Shown: positions 50,260-63,600 of the stretch, in pieces
Layout of the letters: every line of letters starts with the position of its first letter
Position numbering within the stretch: the first letter of the stretch is position 1
Assembly: GCA_026413225.1 (NCBI GenBank)
Contig: CM048552.1
Coordinates: 131,639,053 to 131,703,052, forward strand
DNA: 64,000 bases
Origin: Otis tarda
Lineage: Eukaryota; Chordata; Aves; Otidiformes; Otididae
Direction: 5' to 3'
Program-made: the position numbers and the translations under genes
The notes under the pieces: model-generated
The model's database searches: none
What the model was told of the DNA's origin: nothing
Seen by the model: the letters and a program-made list of their open reading frames with translations, nothing else

Positions 50260-53200
50260 CTTAGGCATGGGTCAAACAAATAGGGAGCTTTCTACCTGGA
50301 AATGAACTCGTACCGAAACCCCAAGGAGAGCAAAGATCTGAAGCTCAGAAAATTGAGCAGGAGTGAAATGTGCGTAAAAAAGTAACACCTTTCAAGGAGA
50401 GATGACTGATATAAAGTGTAAAAAGCAGCTAAAATTGCTTTATAAAGAGAAAATATATTTATTCTGAGTATGTTGAATATTTTTATTTTACTTACTCCAC
50501 TTTTTATTTTATTTGTGCCTCTCTTGACTGTTAGGTATTAAGCAGCAGTTTTCTGAGACAGCTACTTCCTGGCAAACAGAAATGAGAATCCATTAAATAA
50601 ATACTAGATTTTTTAAAAATGCTGTATTTTCTGCATTGCCTCTTGAAAATTGTTTCCAGTGAGCTTAATATCAAAATATTATTGATAAAATTAATAACAG
50701 ATGAAGGAAAAAATAAGTGGTGAGGTAAAGAAATGAGACAGATTTTTTCAAGTGAGGTTTGCAGACAGCAGATTAGGTAGGAAGAAGGAAAACCAGGAAG
50801 ACTTCATTATCTTACAGCATGTGCAGAAGGGAAATGCTCTTGCAGCAGTATTTTAAAGGTAATGGGAAGGAAGAGAGCAAAGGCAAGTCCCATGAGAGCA
50901 GAAAAAGTACATGAAGAATAACATGGTCAGGTTTGGACAGCTAGGTCCAGATGCCCAACTAGAGTGGAAGATACTACGTTGTGACACACTACTGTGATAC
51001 CCTTATTTTCTTTTCCCTCTGCAGTACCCTTCACTCCCATGTCTCATTACTTCCTCCATTCTCTCACTGTAATAATCCCCACGTCTTCACAACCTCTTTG
51101 TCCTGCTGTGCTGTTTCGTCTCTTCCTGACTGCCCCAGAAACCCTAGGCGCAGGAAATGCCCACCCCAGGAAGCAGCAAGACCCACATACGTACCTGCAG
51201 CTGCAGCTCCCCCATCAGCCCCTTCCTTCTATGCTCAGAACATCCTCTACAAGATGATGTGCTGTTCTGCTCAGTCACATTTTTCCTCATTGGTCCACTT
51301 TTCTTTAAAGCCCTCAGGAAAATTACTAGCAAAAATTAAAAAAAAAAAGAATCCTGCTGCTTTTACAGTTTTCCTAAAAATGTTTTTCTTCTCTCTGTTC
51401 CCTGCTACACAAGGCCTTTACTACATAACTAGATGTTTTTCTCAAGATGGCTTTATGCCTCCTCGGTACATGTGTAACTTTGTCAAAATTAGTGTGTGCT
51501 TCCTCCCAAAATCTCCTTGTTCTATTCTGGTTTGCTACCCATCCTCCTCCATGGCATTGCAATTGAAGTGAGTTATTTGGGGCAGGGACGCTGTGTTTTC
51601 ATTTCTGTTACAGAAAGCTTACAAAGCTCTCTGTGCCTGCACAATAATAATTCTCCCAACATTTATTGCTGGGGCAATGTTAGGGGACTCCAGGGAGGCT
51701 GGTCACTTTACCTTCCGTAAGCCCTGCTTTCTAATGTTTTCATTCCACAAAGCCTTTCCTCAAAGGAGACTTTTTGTGGCTGGATGCCAGAGAATTGTGC
51801 AATGTCTTTAAAAATATGAGGCACAGGATGGATTAGAACCTTGTCTGTGAGCTGAAAATTTGGGCTATTTTCATGTACTGGGATAAAGGTGGTTCAAAGA
51901 GATCGTGAAGCTGCCACAAACATTCTGTTACCATTTGCCTGTTAGGAGCTAAAGCTGAAATAGCTGTGGCAGTGCCATTGCTACCCCATCACTGTGTAGG
52001 CAAAGGATCATTGCAGGAGACACAAAAGTGGGGCACACGATGCTGTAATACTCTGAGCCCACTGCAGCCCATTTAAACTGAGGAAGTTGTGCAATTAGTT
52101 TAATTCAAAATGATAATTGACCCAGCTCATGACTATTCCTCAGATAAAAAGAGAAGGAAAGATGGTTTGGTGCTAGCTCTGTCTCAGCCACTTCAAGCTT
52201 TCTGGTTATCTTCTTTATATATTTAATTTAGTACATTTGAAGGACAAATCTAGAGGGTAATGAGCTTTTACAGCTCCCACTGAAATTAAAAGCAACTGCA
52301 CATGATCAGTTCCTGAGGTTTTGAAAGAAATATATTCATCCCATAAAAAATACATTAGATGACCATTAAAGTTCTGAAACATGACAATAAAAGCAAATAC
52401 ATTTTTACTTAGGGCTACCCCTCATTCGCTAGACACAGGCTGGCGTCTCCTTCTCTACTCAATCAATGCTTTGCTCTCATTTCCTTCTTTCTTAATTTTG
52501 CCTTCATGTTTGTGTTCAGAGTTATTCCGGATGAAAAGTACTATAAATAAGTAAGCCGCTGTTACTGCTGACCACAGCCTATTGCCTGCTCCTGAAAGCT
52601 TCTGTTTTCCTGGGTGTCAGACTGATTTGAACGGAACTGCTTATATGAGTGATGAGCCCTTGTCCTCAACCTAGCAAGTTTCTCTAGAATAAATATAGGA
52701 TTTGAGCCAAAGATTTCATCCTGTCTATTTAGGAACTCGCAAATGCAAAACTATTTCATGTCAAAGGCACAGAGTTATGATGTTTCCAGATGACAGGACA
52801 AAGCCCGGTGGTACATGACTGATCGCTCTGGGAGACAAGACTTTTGTTTATACCGAATGATAGATTATAAAAAATGCTGGCAGTTCACACCTGAATATGC
52901 ATTCCATTTCATGGGGCTTGAATTCCAGTAAAATGTGTCATATTAAGGGAATTAAAAGCTGATGATTAGATTGATAGGGGCACAGAAATTAGGTAAAAAG
53001 ATTATTTCAGTGAATACAAAGAGTCTTCATCTCACAGAACTAGAAAAAGAACATAAAATCTGTGTTGGCAATATGAGTGTTGCCCTATAAGTAGTGATAA
53101 ATAATGCTGCAACATAGGAGTTACACAAACTAATGTCTCTCTGCAGACCTTAAGTAGACTGATAGGATAAACTTGTTTGAAGAAGCATATGTTTTAACAC

Positions 53201-53796
53201 AGTCATAAACAGTGAGCGTGGAATCTGAGACACGCTCATAGGTCAGAGAACGAGATCTTGGAAAGCACGGGCACTATAAATATTGTAGAGTTCTCGACAT
53301 ACAATCAGCTGAATATGTGTTTCCTTATGTCAGCAGATAGGAAATTCTATTATTATAGCTCAGAGACTGAATATAATCACTGTTTAAGATCAAGGAAATA
53401 TCAAACTCTTGCATCTGCACATCAAAGAGACATTGGCAGATGGGATAGAGCTCAAATGAAAGATTCAGGATGCAGAAAATGTATTTAGCTTGTTTCTCCC
53501 AGTGTAAGTTATATGTTCCAGTTTCACTTGTTGTGAACAGATTAAGAAGTGTCAGCAAGGAACTGGTGGCTGAAGGAAATCATTGCTCTGTAGGATTCAC
53601 TGATTTCCCATCACAAGCATTTAAGTACTGTGCTTCCAGTTGAAAACAGTGATGCAGGAGTGTAGCCAAGAGGGCAGATCATTCAGAAGTGGTTTCAGAC
53701 TGCATGACTTTTTTGTCAGTATTTTAGTCAGCTACCACAGTGCTGGCACTGAGCTCCATGTGAGTTATTGCCTCCTGGAATAAAGAATGAGAAGGC
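50260..53796. other. Presumed intron of upstream set
   Basis: No repeat or convincing exon. One minus-strand interval at about 51200-51252 has a good donor (GCAG|GTACGT) and reads GCSEHRRKGLMGELQLQ, but its exit phase does not match exon A2. Confidence 0.4.
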
Positions 53797-53932
53797 GTCA
53801 AGGCCACATTGGAGGGGCCTCTGAGCAACCTGATCTTGTTGGAGATGCCCCTGCTTCTTGCAGGGGGCTTGGACTAGATGACCCTTGAAGGTCCCTTCCA
53901 ACCCAAACTCTCCCACGATTCTATGATTCTAT
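53797..53932 (+). mobile_element. CR1 LINE 3' tail, very short
   Basis: About 136 bases match the CR1 end from GTCAAGGCCACATTGGAGG through AACCTGATCTTGTTGGAGAT to CGATTCTATGATTCTAT. It sits some 300 bases before the next CR1 on the same strand and appears to be a separate insertion. Confidence 0.88.
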
Positions 53933-54247
53933 AAAACTACCACAGCTGGGCAGCTCTCACTAAAAAGCTTCATTGCACACAGTGGAGAAAAAGGAGGACA
54001 TGAAGGTGCATTCACAACAGCATCCTTCCATCCTTCCCTCCCTGCATTGAAAAGCTTCCAACAGAGACAAAGGAGTGGGAGAGCTGGTGAAGAGGGCTTC
54101 CTGGGGGAAGGGAACCTCAGTCCCTCCCACTCTTGCCAGTTTGATGCCAGTGCCAGCAGTAGATGACCAGAGCCTGGAGAAAGATCACAGATGAGCAGGA
54201 GAACACCTGTAGAGCAGCAAAAAGGAATTCCAGTTGGCTTCATCAGG

Positions 54248-57045
54248 GGCCCAACTTAAATGCCTCTATACAAATACACATAGCATGGGGAATTAACAAG
54301 AGGAGTTAGAGACGTGCACATGCCTGGAGGGCTGTGATCTTATTGGCATCACAGAGACATGGTGGGGTGGCTCCTATGACTGGGGAGCTGGAATGGAAGG
54401 ATAGAGGCTCTCTAGGAAGGACAGGCAGGGGAGACAAGGAGTGTTTGTCACCCTCTATGTCAAGGACCAGCTGGAGTCCATGGAGCTCTGCCTGGGAATG
54501 GATGAGGAGCTGACCAAGAGCTTATGGGTTAGGATTAAAGGGAGGGCAGGAATAGGTGACATTACAGTGGGGGTCTGCTACAGGCCACCCAGCCAGGAAG
54601 ACCAAGCAGATGAGGCCCTCTGTAGACAGATAGGAGCAGCTTCATAGTCACAAGCCCTGGTCCTCATGGAGGACTTCAACCACCCGGATTTCTGTTGGAG
54701 GGACAACACAGTAGGGCACAAGCAATCCAGGAGGTTCCTGGAATGCATTGATGATAACTTCCTTCTCCAAGTGATGGAGGAGCCAATGAGAAGAGGTGCT
54801 ATGCTGGACCTTGTTCTCAGCAACAAGGAGGGGCTGGTGGAGAATATGAAGCTCAAGGACAGCCTTGGCTGCAGTGACCATGACATAGTGGAGTTCAAGA
54901 TCCTTAGGGCAGTGAGGAAAGCATACAGCAAGCTCTCTACCCTGGACTTCAGGAGAGCAGACTTTGGCCTCTTCAGGGATCTGCTGGGTAAAGTACCATG
55001 GGATATAGCCCTGGAGGGGCCTAAGAAAGCTGGTTAATGTACAAGGATCACATACTCCAAGCTCAGGAGTGATGCATCCCAACAAAGAGAAAGTCAGGCA
55101 AAAACACCAGGCAGCCTGCATGGATGAACAAGGAGTTCCTGGGCAAACTCAAACATAAGAAGGAAGCCTACAGAGGGTGGAAGAAAGGACAGGTAACATG
55201 GGAGGAATGCAGAGAAATTGTCCAAGCAGCCAGGGATCAGGTTAGGAAGCCTAAAGCCCTGACAGAATTAAATATGGCGAGGGACATCAAGGGCCACAGG
55301 AAAAGCTTCTATAGGTATATTGGTAATAAAAGGAGGACTAGGGAAAATGTGGGCCCTCTCCATAAGGAAACAGGAGACCTGGTTACCCAAGACATGGAGA
55401 AGGCTGAAGTACTCAACAACATTTTTGCCTCAGTCTTCACCAGTAAGGGCTCTAGTCACACCACCCAATTTGTAGAAGGCAAAGGCAGGGACTGGGAGAA
55501 TGAAGAATCACTCAGTGTAGAAGACAAGATCTGAGACCATCTTTAAGAACCTGAAGGTGCACAAGTCCATGGGACCGGATGAGATGCATTCATGGGTCTT
55601 GAGGGAACTGGAATTTGCTAAGCCACTATCCATCATATCTGAGAAGTCGTGGCAGTCTGGTGAAGTTCCCACTGACTGTAAAAGGGGAAACATAACCCCC
55701 ATTTTTAAAATGGAAAAAAGGAAGACCGGGGGAACTACAGGCCAGTCAGTCTCACCTCTGCATCTGGCAAGGTCATGGAGCAGATTCCCCTGGAAACTAT
55801 GCTAAGGCACATGGAAAATAAGAAGGTGATTGGTGACAGCCAACATGGCTTCACTAAAGGCAAGTAATGCCTGACAAATTTGGAGGCCTTCTACAACAGG
55901 GTTACAATGTTGGTGGATAAGGGAAGAACAACTGATGTCATCTACCTGGACTTGTGCAGAGCATTTGACACTGTCCCACATGACATCCTTGTCTCAGAAC
56001 TGGAGAGACGTGGGTTTGACGGACAGACCACTTGGTGGATAAGGAATTGGTTGGATTGCCACACTCAAAGAGTGGCAGTCAATGGCTCAGTGTCCAAGTG
56101 GAGACCAGTGACGAGTGGCATTCCTCAGGGGTCCATATTGGGACCAGCACTGTTTAACATCTTTGTTGGCAACATGGACAGTGGGACAGAGTGCACCCTC
56201 AGCAAGTTTGCTGATGACACCAAGCTGTGTGGTACCATTAAGACGCTGGAGGGAAGGGATGCCATCCAGAGGGACCTCTTGACAGGCTGGAGAGGTGGGC
56301 CCATGAGAACATCATGAAGTTCGACCAGGCCAAGAGCAAGGTCCTGCACATGGGTTGGGGCAATCCCAAGCACAAGTACAGGCTGGGCAGAGAATGGATT
56401 GAGAGCAGCCCTGAGGAAAAGGACTTGAGGGTGTTGGTAATGAGAAGCTCAACATGAGCTGACAATGTGTGCTTGCAGCCCAGAAAGCCAACCGCATCCT
56501 GGGCTGCATCAAAAGAAGCATGACCACAGGTTGAGGGAGATGATTCTCTCCCTGTACTCCACTCTCCTGAGACCCCACCTGGAGTGCTGCATCCAGCGCT
56601 GGAGCCCTCAGTACAGGAAAGACATGGACCTGTTGGAGCCGGTCCAGAGGAAGGCCACAAAGATGATGAGAGGGCTGGAGCACCTCTTCTATGAGGACAG
56701 GCTGAGAGAATTGGGGCTGTTCAGCCTGGAGAAAAGAAGCCTCAGGGGAGACCTTATAGCCTTCCTTTACATAAAGAGGGCCTGCAAGGAAGCTGGAGAG
56801 GGACTGTAGTGATAGGACAAAGGGTAATGGCTTTAAACTGGAAGAGGGTAGATTTAGATGAGATATAAGAAAGAAATTCTTCATCATGAGGTGGTAGATG
56901 CCCCATCCCTGGAAACATTCAAGATCAGGTTGGATGGGACTTTAAGCAACCTTAGTCTAGTGGAAGGTGTCCCTGCCCATGGCAGGGTTGCAACTAGGTG
57001 ATCTTTAAGGTCTCTTCCAACCCAAACCATTCTATGATTCTATGA
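54248..57045 (+). mobile_element. Long, decayed CR1 LINE
   Basis: This 2.8-kb copy begins inside the endonuclease domain (GITETWWGG-like sequence near 54350) and runs through endonuclease, linker, RT and 3' end. It keeps SDHDIVEFKI near 54890, [14 protein letters not shown] near 55945, [16 protein letters not shown] near 56120 and FADDTKLCG near 56210. Several frameshifts and stops split it into at least five frames. It is longer but clearly older than the copy at 36898. Confidence 0.95.
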
Positions 57046-57405
57046 GACAGAAGCAGAGGGGAGATTGTGGAGCCATACATCACAGACAAAGGTGTTAGGG
57101 AGAGAAGGAGGAAGAACAGAGAAGTAAAATCATGACGGATGCTGAACAGCAGGAATAGGAGGAAAGAAAATAAGAAGAAACAGACTTAATCAAACAATAT
57201 CAGGAAGGATATGTCATATTGTAGAAGAGTTGCACTATTGCAGTGTTGTTAGCATAGGAAGAAAATTTGCTTAAGCAGTTAGAAGTGTGTGACTTCGATG
57301 GAGTCCATCGTACTTTCCTGTCTCCTGCCCCTGTCAGTTCTAATAAGGGTCAGTAAGCAATGAGGGGCTGAGGATCATAGCAAGAGAGCGGATGTTCTTG
57401 GCTAC

Positions 57406-57600
57406 CCTCACACTTCCTCTCCTCTCTTGGTCTCAGTTTATTCTTGTATTTCCTCTGCAAGTCTGAGACCTCGACTTGATGTCTCGTACAGCGTTTCACG
57501 AGCAACCCATCTGGAAGCAGCCTGTTGTGCAGGCAAAGAAGAGATGCTGCTGCTTTGCAATTTAGATACATGTGAAAAAAGAGCAACTCAGACACTGTGG
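57406..57600 (-). CDS. Candidate exon A1
   Basis: This 195-base exon has a 64-codon frame that is phase 1 at both ends, after the acceptor CCAATATTTCACAG and before TGAGG|GTAGCC. It reads VSELLFFHMYLNCKAAASLL and later a basic segment KRCTRHQVEVSDLQRKYKNK. It lies just beyond the long CR1, about 7 kb from the next exon. Its phase fits that exon. Confidence 0.5.
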
Positions 57601-60600
57601 CTGTGAAATATTGGCTGGTTTGATTATTTTTACACATGCTTTCCCCTCCATTTCCTTGAAGAGCTATGGCATGTTTATGCTCTTTTTCTACTCTTACAAT
57701 TTTACAGTTACTTTTTAGGAGTGGTTTTAGCTCTGTCTTTCATGGAGTTTGATCTTTTTGACTGATTTTTTCCCCTCTGTCTCCTTTCACAGTAATGAGG
57801 TTCTATTTGCAATACATACCAACATGTTTACTGTATTTATATGCATAGCAATACAAGTAAGACATGACTGAGAACACATTTTCTGCTTTTGTTTACTGTG
57901 TCTTTTCTGTTTGTTTGTTCTGGCCCTCAATTTTAGTGCTGCAGAATCATTTCCTTTAAGCAAGAGATGTGGTAAATTCTGCCTTCTTTCACCACAATCA
58001 CATGCAGGACACAGATTTCCTTAGCTCATATTCCTTTACCTTTTGGCTTCCCAGCTTTCCTCCCATCCTAAACCAAGCCCTGCATGGACACAATCATTTA
58101 TCCCTCCAGGTGACTCCCAGTCCAGGATTGTTAAGGGAAGCAAGCAATTACCCAGCAACAAATACAGTATCTCTTTGGTTGTCACCACTTCTGCCTATTT
58201 CATATTCGAAGCACTTGAGGAAAGACAAGGTGTTGGTAGTGGCTGCAAAGAAGGTTTTCTTCTGGAAGAAAGTACTACAGCTTTCCCACCTCCTGCAGTC
58301 AACAGCCACAAAGAAAGTTAGTAAGCAAAGGCAGAGGTGATGGTTGGGAGAGAGAAGCCAGTGCTGGGGGAGAGAACTGAATTAATTCTCACTACCTACA
58401 TGGAGAGGTTACCTACACCCCTCATCCAAGTACTTCAGGTTCAGTTTCTCAAATTATGTACTCTATATTCTTGGAAGTAGCATTAGTGTCTCAGATTGCC
58501 GAGGGCTGTGCCATTACTTTGATCTGAATGCCTGCACACTGAGATTGGCATTTTTGGCTTTGAAATTAAATCAAAATCTCATATTTGGCACAGAGCTTGG
58601 AGAAACTTTTCCAGATGATGGCTACACAATGCAGCTGTCTGTCAGTGAGAAGATACAATCCCAGGGGAATTTCAAATTCTGACAAGCTGAGGATTCAACT
58701 GATGATCTTCTAGCTTTTAGTGTGTTTCAAAAGTTGACGACTGTTAAAAAAAGGACCTGCCTCCTTGGCATACCACTTTTGTGGTCAGAACATAGTAGTC
58801 AAGGTAAGACAGACACTATCAAGATGATAAAATACAAAAACATTCATGGGAAAGTTTAGCTTGGGTAAGAATGCATTAATGAATAACAGAAATAGCTCTT
58901 GAGGGATCATTTATCAACTCAAAGAGAAATCAAAATATTTGTCATTTAGAATACTTCTTTCACACTTGTCATTACTGTTCATCAAGACTGCTGGATTTAT
59001 CCTGCACTCTGCTGGTAACTGATCAGATCATCAGGGTAGCTCAGAATTCTTTCCAGTTGTATTAATAGGCTACTAAAACCTAAATTTTAAGAGTCTGACA
59101 GCTGATTTCAAGACAATTCCTCTAAAGACTTCCCCTCACTTCAGAAATTCAGTTCTCTGTTGGATGTAACTAAGGCAAAAGGTGGTGCCCCTTCAGAGCC
59201 TGTGCATGCTCTGTCCGTTTTTCAAAAGCACGTTTGAGAAAATATTTGATTGGACAAAATAACTCCAGTGTATTCTGAGAGAAAGTTTTGTTTGTTTTTT
59301 TTTTCGCTTCTTTACTAAAGAAGCACAACTATGCGATTTTCTACATTCAGTCATGTGCAAGATCTGTGGATAATGCTGAGACAGGATCATTGCAGATATT
59401 AATACAATATGTCAGACACTTTGATCAATGGCTGTTACCAAGCCTATTATGATTTCAGAACCAGGGGTAATTTCTTTCAGCTCTAGTTATCCAACATTCA
59501 AATACCAAAACCAGGGAGTAAACTGAGTATGGGCAGGAGTGTTCTTATCTGAAAATAAGTGCTCACAAAGAGCATTTCCAGAACGGGTGATGGTTCTTTG
59601 CTTCACTTTTATATGGTCTTGCTTAATTAGATAGTAGGTCTTCCATCAATACGTGATTTCTACCTACATACTTCTCTTCCTCCTTTGATACACATTTTAC
59701 CATAAGAGTTCCTGTGTTTGGCACCAAATATTAGTTGAGAAATATTACCCCACTGCTGAGTTATTCAATATTCTTCAGTATTGATTTCTTCTTTATTCCT
59801 ACTTCAGATATGCAAAGCCAATTATTTTTGTACCAAATCTACATCATCATCAAGACTAGGAGGCAATCCTTAGTTTTCTGTGTTGGCTGGCAGTTGCTTT
59901 CCATGGACCTTAGAAGTCTACTAGAGAGAAGAGCATGCTCTTACCAGTCAGTGTAGGTAGTAACAAGAACTTTGATTCAGTTGCACTGAAAAGTGAGGTG
60001 TATTATTCTGTAGATTCAAAAATAGACATACAGTCTCTTAAAATTACAACTTCCATTTTTACTTTAGATAACAGATGCGGCACATTCACACTGTGTTTTT
60101 TCCAAATAGATTCAGTATCTGATCTTCATTAATACTAAAGCTCCTTGCAAGCTTCTGTCTGTCTGAAATAAAGAAGCATCACTGAGGAGGAAAATGTACA
60201 GTATGTCAAAAAAAATGCTGGGTGCTCCAGCATGCCAGCAACCAGTCCATGTATCATTTTGAATCTAGCTTGTTGACCCTTCTGTAAGCCATCGTTCCTT
60301 TCAAGCCGTTCAAAATATGAAAGCAACAAAGGTGAGTCTCCTGAGACTGAACGTCTGCCATGAAAGACAAAGTGTAGTAAAGGAAACAGTGCAGGTATAT
60401 GTGCATATATGATGTGATGGCTGCTGTCTTTGGTGAGATGGGCAGAGCTGAAGTGAAACAGAAGAAGAATTTAAAAGGCATCAGAAGAAGTGCACCTGGA
60501 ATACAAACGCTTCCCTGGAATATACGAGCTGCGCAATAAGGAATCCATAGCCCAAAGGACTGCTCAGATTTATAAGCATATAATTTTTAAAACACACATC

Positions 60601-63600
60601 TCTCACATATTCGCTCAAATAAGGAATTTATGACTGTAATCAGAGATGCACTGTGACAGGTCTCTGATTTCTTGTATGTGTCCATTATCTGGATGGTCTA
60701 CTACACTGAGCAGTTTAAGAGCTTACAAGAGCATGCTTACCTATAAATTAATTCATTGACTAATGAACTCACCCTTCATTTGATTAATGTTTTTGTTGGA
60801 AGTGGTAAAAATGGAACAAAAAAAAAGTAAAATGATGAGAAGCAAGCTACTGTGTCTTTGAGACAGAGCTCAGACAAACAGGCTCTGAGCCTGAGAAACC
60901 CACATAACAGGATAGTCAGAGAGCATCTTTCAAAACCTATTGCCAAATGTAGGCAATGGTAGTGTGAGATGACTGTTTCCAGAAGATGAAACATACTTTT
61001 CAAGTGGTTCATTTGGGCAGGAAAGCTGCAATGTGCCTTATGCAATGGTAGTAATTTCTAAAGCAATGCATATTTAAATGTGTGCCCTCGGTGAATACTG
61101 AGCAAAGGGGGCTGGAAGCCACACAAGCTTCTAATATAATGGCATTTTCCGTCAAAATGTCACTCTGCTCTTTCAGAGGAGCTATGTTTTTCTTTCATGA
61201 CTGAGAGTATCTAACTGCAAAGACTTGAGCTACGTCCAGGATTTTTTCCTAGTAATCTCCAGCTTACTAAGGAATTTCAGTACTACCACAAGCATTTTTA
61301 AGGCTATTTCCACAGAAATATTTTTTTTCTGTTTCAGTGTGCAATTTCTGCCAGTGTCAGCTTTTTTTATATCATTATAAACTGACATGGATTTAAATTT
61401 TGTCTTAAACTAAGACAAAAGTTTTCTGGACATTTTCTGAGCTGTTATCCACTGACCGAGATAATTTCTCACATGGTCCTTCTGTAACTGCTATCCTCCC
61501 AAATACTGATGTCACAGTTTAACAACATGTTTATAGCAAACAACTTCATTTCTGCCCCTTTAAAGCGGTGACTTTGTCAGTGATCTTCTCCATATGAAAT
61601 TTTGCCTTCAAGCCAGAAAGAATAAAGAAAGACATTGAACCTACAGTAAGAGGACACTGGGGTTTAAATTTACAGCCCATGCAGTCACTCAAAATCAGTC
61701 ATCATTGCTGAGCAAAAAGCGGTGATTAAGTTCCTCTGGGAACTGGCTACCAAACTACTGTGCAAAGTCACTGGCACCACGGCACCATGTAAGTGTCTTC
61801 AGCACGCTACTTAATGTTATCAAACATTGAAGAAAATATTGAAAGAGAGAGAAATAACCAATATCCTGGTTAATGTGGAGAGCCAGCCCACTTTCTACCG
61901 CCAGCGTTTCAGTGGAGCTTCTGCCTGGAGACAGGTTTCACTCCACACTCAGCACAGAGCACTACACTTTTTATTTGAAGCTCCCTGTACCCAAAGTCCA
62001 AAGGAAGATTGCAACAGTAAAAACTCTGTACTAAATGCTATAAAAAGACTTCTCAGGAAAACTTTCAGCCCCCTGAACCTGCCTCCTGAAAGGGATGTGT
62101 AAGCAGACAGCCTCGGTGGGATGGAAAGCTTTACTCCGGGCAGCAGAGATGTAAGTGCCCCATGGGATGGCCAGATGCCGACAACTCCCAGCAGCTGCCT
62201 TGGAGCCACGGGAATGAGCATGAGGGTCTGGGCAGCGCGGGAAGAGGCCATGGAGGGCGGCCAAAGACCACCATCACTGAGTCATGGGTGGAGGAGTGGA
62301 CATCAGCATCTGGGGAAGCCAAGGCTCGAGGCCCCTGGGGGTTCCCGGGGAAAGGGCGTGAGGGGATGCACAGGGATCAACAGCATCGCTCTCCGATTTT
62401 TTTTTTTCCTGTGCACTCAGAAACCTTAATACATAGCAAAAAACACAATTAGGATAATATGTTTAACCTAGCTCTTGCAATTGGGATTTTTTGTTGGTTT
62501 GGGGTTTATTTTTCCAGCAAGATGATTTCACAACAAGAAAATTGAAACTCCAGAGTGAGAAATGCAAGAAATGTAACTGAAGCCAGATGAAGTATTTGAG
62601 TTCTGTTTAATTAGACAGATATCTATAACCTCTCCTCTTTTTACTGAATAATTAGGAGGTCCACAGAAAGTGTACAAAATTCAATGAGTCAGAAGATAAT
62701 TGGAATATTCAATTACTTAGTACGTCTTCAGTTACCAGCATAAGCATCTCATATCCCACATTGTTCTACAAAATGTAATATCCTATATAAAAAAACCAGC
62801 AAGTTTTAAACTTTCACCTTTAGGTTGTTCAGATAATCCAGAAAATTACTCAGAAGTGTGGTAGAGTGCCCACTACGCTGAAGTACTAATTGCCTCTATG
62901 TTCACTGATGCCTATTATTTAAAGCATCTTCTGAGAAAGCAAGCTGCTCTCAGTTACTAGTGCATGGCCAGCTTAAAGAACAGCAGTCTTAAACAAAAAA
63001 TTTCTGTCTGTACACATTGTGCAGCTGTTGTAAAAGAAAGTAAGTTTGGTAAATGGCAAATTGGAAGGGGCATGCCACTAGGAAAAACTGGAGAGAGAAA
63101 AAAGTCTGATCATCTCTTGCTTAGTATTAATTCTGAGCAAGACAAAATATTCTACTGCAATGGGTGGTAATTACTGTTAATAACAACACCACTGTTTTTT
63201 AAAACAAAAAAAAAATCCAAACAAACAAATAAACAAAACCTCCAAAACTTCTGAAAAATAAAACAAGGGAGGATGGAAATAACCAAGCCAAAATCATATC
63301 TTGCTATAATATTTGTGTTGTGATGTCACTTTTCCAACATTACAGCGAAGGAATGAGGTTTCACCCTGGCCCAGTCAAGCTTTTTTTGGGTTTCCTTCCC
63401 CCACCTCCACCACTATACCCTAGAGTGACACCCTATGATCCACCCACTTGGAGCTGGAAAACCAGAGTATCACACCCATTTACCAGATGTGTCATCTCCA
63501 GCATGTCCAAATGGACTCAACCCTCCAACGAGTAAGGCTTCTGGAGTCTGGGCTCAGTATGATGCTGCAGTGACTACAGGGAAGCCTTTTCAGAACATAT

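Larger units (their letters stand above)
39336..57600 (-). other. Span of upstream exon set, same or neighbouring gene
   Basis: About sixteen candidate minus-strand exons lie here, several with strong splice sites and protein-like frames. Phases agree through most of the order, with one unresolved junction between the exons at 46766 and 46574. If the set ends at the stop after the 321-base exon (TGA near 40356), it is the 3' part of a separate gene. If it splices on through 40190, 39336 and 28267, it continues into the downstream set in phase. I do not recognise the protein. Confidence 0.68.
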
